From positions 1 to 6,295 of the forward strand of contig JAGYMT010000116.1 of the NCBI GenBank assembly GCA_018400335.1: a stretch of 6,295 nucleotides of DNA, written 5' to 3'. Below the pieces are notes generated by a model. It saw only the letters and a program-made list of their open reading frames with translations, had not been told where the DNA came from and made no database searches. The DNA is from Kiritimatiellia bacterium (lineage in GTDB: Bacteria > Verrucomicrobiota > Kiritimatiellia > JAAZAB01). The position numbers were made by a program, and so were the translations under genes. Positions 6,058 to 6,295 of this stretch are shown here, piece by piece (position 1 is the stretch's first letter; every line of letters begins with the position of its first letter).

Positions 6058-6295
6058 TTTTTTCGGCCTGGTTCATTTCCGGGTAACACTTTTCCGATAA
6101 AATCGTCCAGCGTTTCCCGCCTTTCCCGTCTGTCGGTGAAAGCTTGCCACGCTCTTTGGCGTGGTCATAGGCCTGCCTGCTGAAGCCCTGGCGCTTGCCT
6201 GCGTGTACGCGCAAGCAGGCAGGCAGGTCACAAGCGTACGCTCGCTTGCCGCTTTCAACCGACATCTCTCTCAAAAACTATTGCAAGAATGGCCG
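6058..6295. other. Gene-poor flank with no convincing coding sequence
   Basis: No frame gives a recognisable protein. On the minus strand one short frame (about 6164 down to the TAA at 6056-6054) reads RETLDDFIGKVLPGNEPGRKK before stopping inside the right end of the MITE-like element. It looks like a protein tail, but it is preceded by an in-frame TGA beside the GC-rich repeat, so at most it is a decayed remnant. A small hairpin, CCACGC (6147-6152) with GCGTGG (6159-6164), lies between the two repeats. The stretch is best described as a repeat-bearing intergenic region, possibly containing gene remains. Confidence 0.5.
6171..6227. repeat. Second GC-rich palindromic repeat (GCCTGCCTGC / GCAGGCAGGC)
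   Basis: GCCTGCCTGC (6171-6180) pairs perfectly with GCAGGCAGGC (6215-6224). A competing inner hairpin pairs GCTTGC (6193-6198) with GCAAGC (6211-6216), and GCGT (6201-6204) with ACGC (6207-6210). A perfect 10-bp palindrome AGCGTACGCT follows at 6233-6242. The motif words match those at 5882-5953, so both are probably copies of one GC-rich repeat type. No reading frame through this stretch is convincing. Confidence 0.55.

Noticed and set aside
6036..6063. ACTCA/TGAGT hairpin followed by six T on the plus strand
   Set aside because: The stem is only 5 bp and AT-containing, six bases separate it from the T-run, and no plus-strand gene precedes it; it is better explained as the element's end and flanking repeat.
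6171..6227. Short tandem GCCT/AGGC units resembling a repeat array
   Set aside because: The units are part of a single hairpin; there are no regularly spaced repeats with unique spacers, so it is not a CRISPR array.
6038..6274. 78-codon minus-strand frame and an overlapping 61-codon frame
   Set aside because: Both need TTG starts, run through the GC-rich repeat and the end of the MITE-like element, and give no recognisable protein.

Overview
The window shows one minus-strand gene cluster followed upstream by a repeat-rich, gene-poor stretch. Transcription runs from high to low coordinates. The order is a GntR/LacI-type chimeric regulator (5711 to 4587), a very large exported protein with a CBM9-like domain and a GH123/DUF6067-like glycosidase region (4590 to 1264), and a probable (alpha/alpha)6-toroid protein (1223 to beyond position 1). 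The regulator stop and the large-gene start overlap as ATGA. The next gap is 40 nt, with a clear Shine-Dalgarno sequence. The three genes therefore look like a single operon in which the sensor is made together with the enzymes it controls.

The organism is probably a GC-rich, polysaccharide-degrading bacterium. Large secreted CBM9/DUF6067-like proteins, GntR-LacI chimeric regulators and (alpha/alpha)6 proteins without known relatives are typical of the Lentisphaerota, Kiritimatiellota, Verrucomicrobiota and Planctomycetota. This placement is inferred from gene style only; there is no rRNA or marker gene in the window.

Region by region: 1-1223 holds the partial toroid gene. 1264-4590 holds the exported glycosidase-like gene. 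4587-5711 holds the regulator. 5712-5841 is an AT-rich control region with two copies of a GTGA-N-TCAC palindrome, 61 bp apart centre to centre. 5842-6057 is a 216-bp, MITE-like element with 12-bp terminal inverted repeats and a flanking TTTTTTC direct repeat; it is filled with GC-rich nested hairpins. 6058-6295 has no convincing gene and carries a second, related GC-rich hairpin.

The working model is that the regulator binds the GTGA-N-TCAC sites and responds to a sugar or sugar derivative. The exported 1108-residue protein would bind and cut a glycan outside the cytoplasm, and the third gene product, which lacks a signal peptide, would act on a product inside the cell. No transporter or sulfatase is present in the window, and the substrate cannot be read from the sequence.
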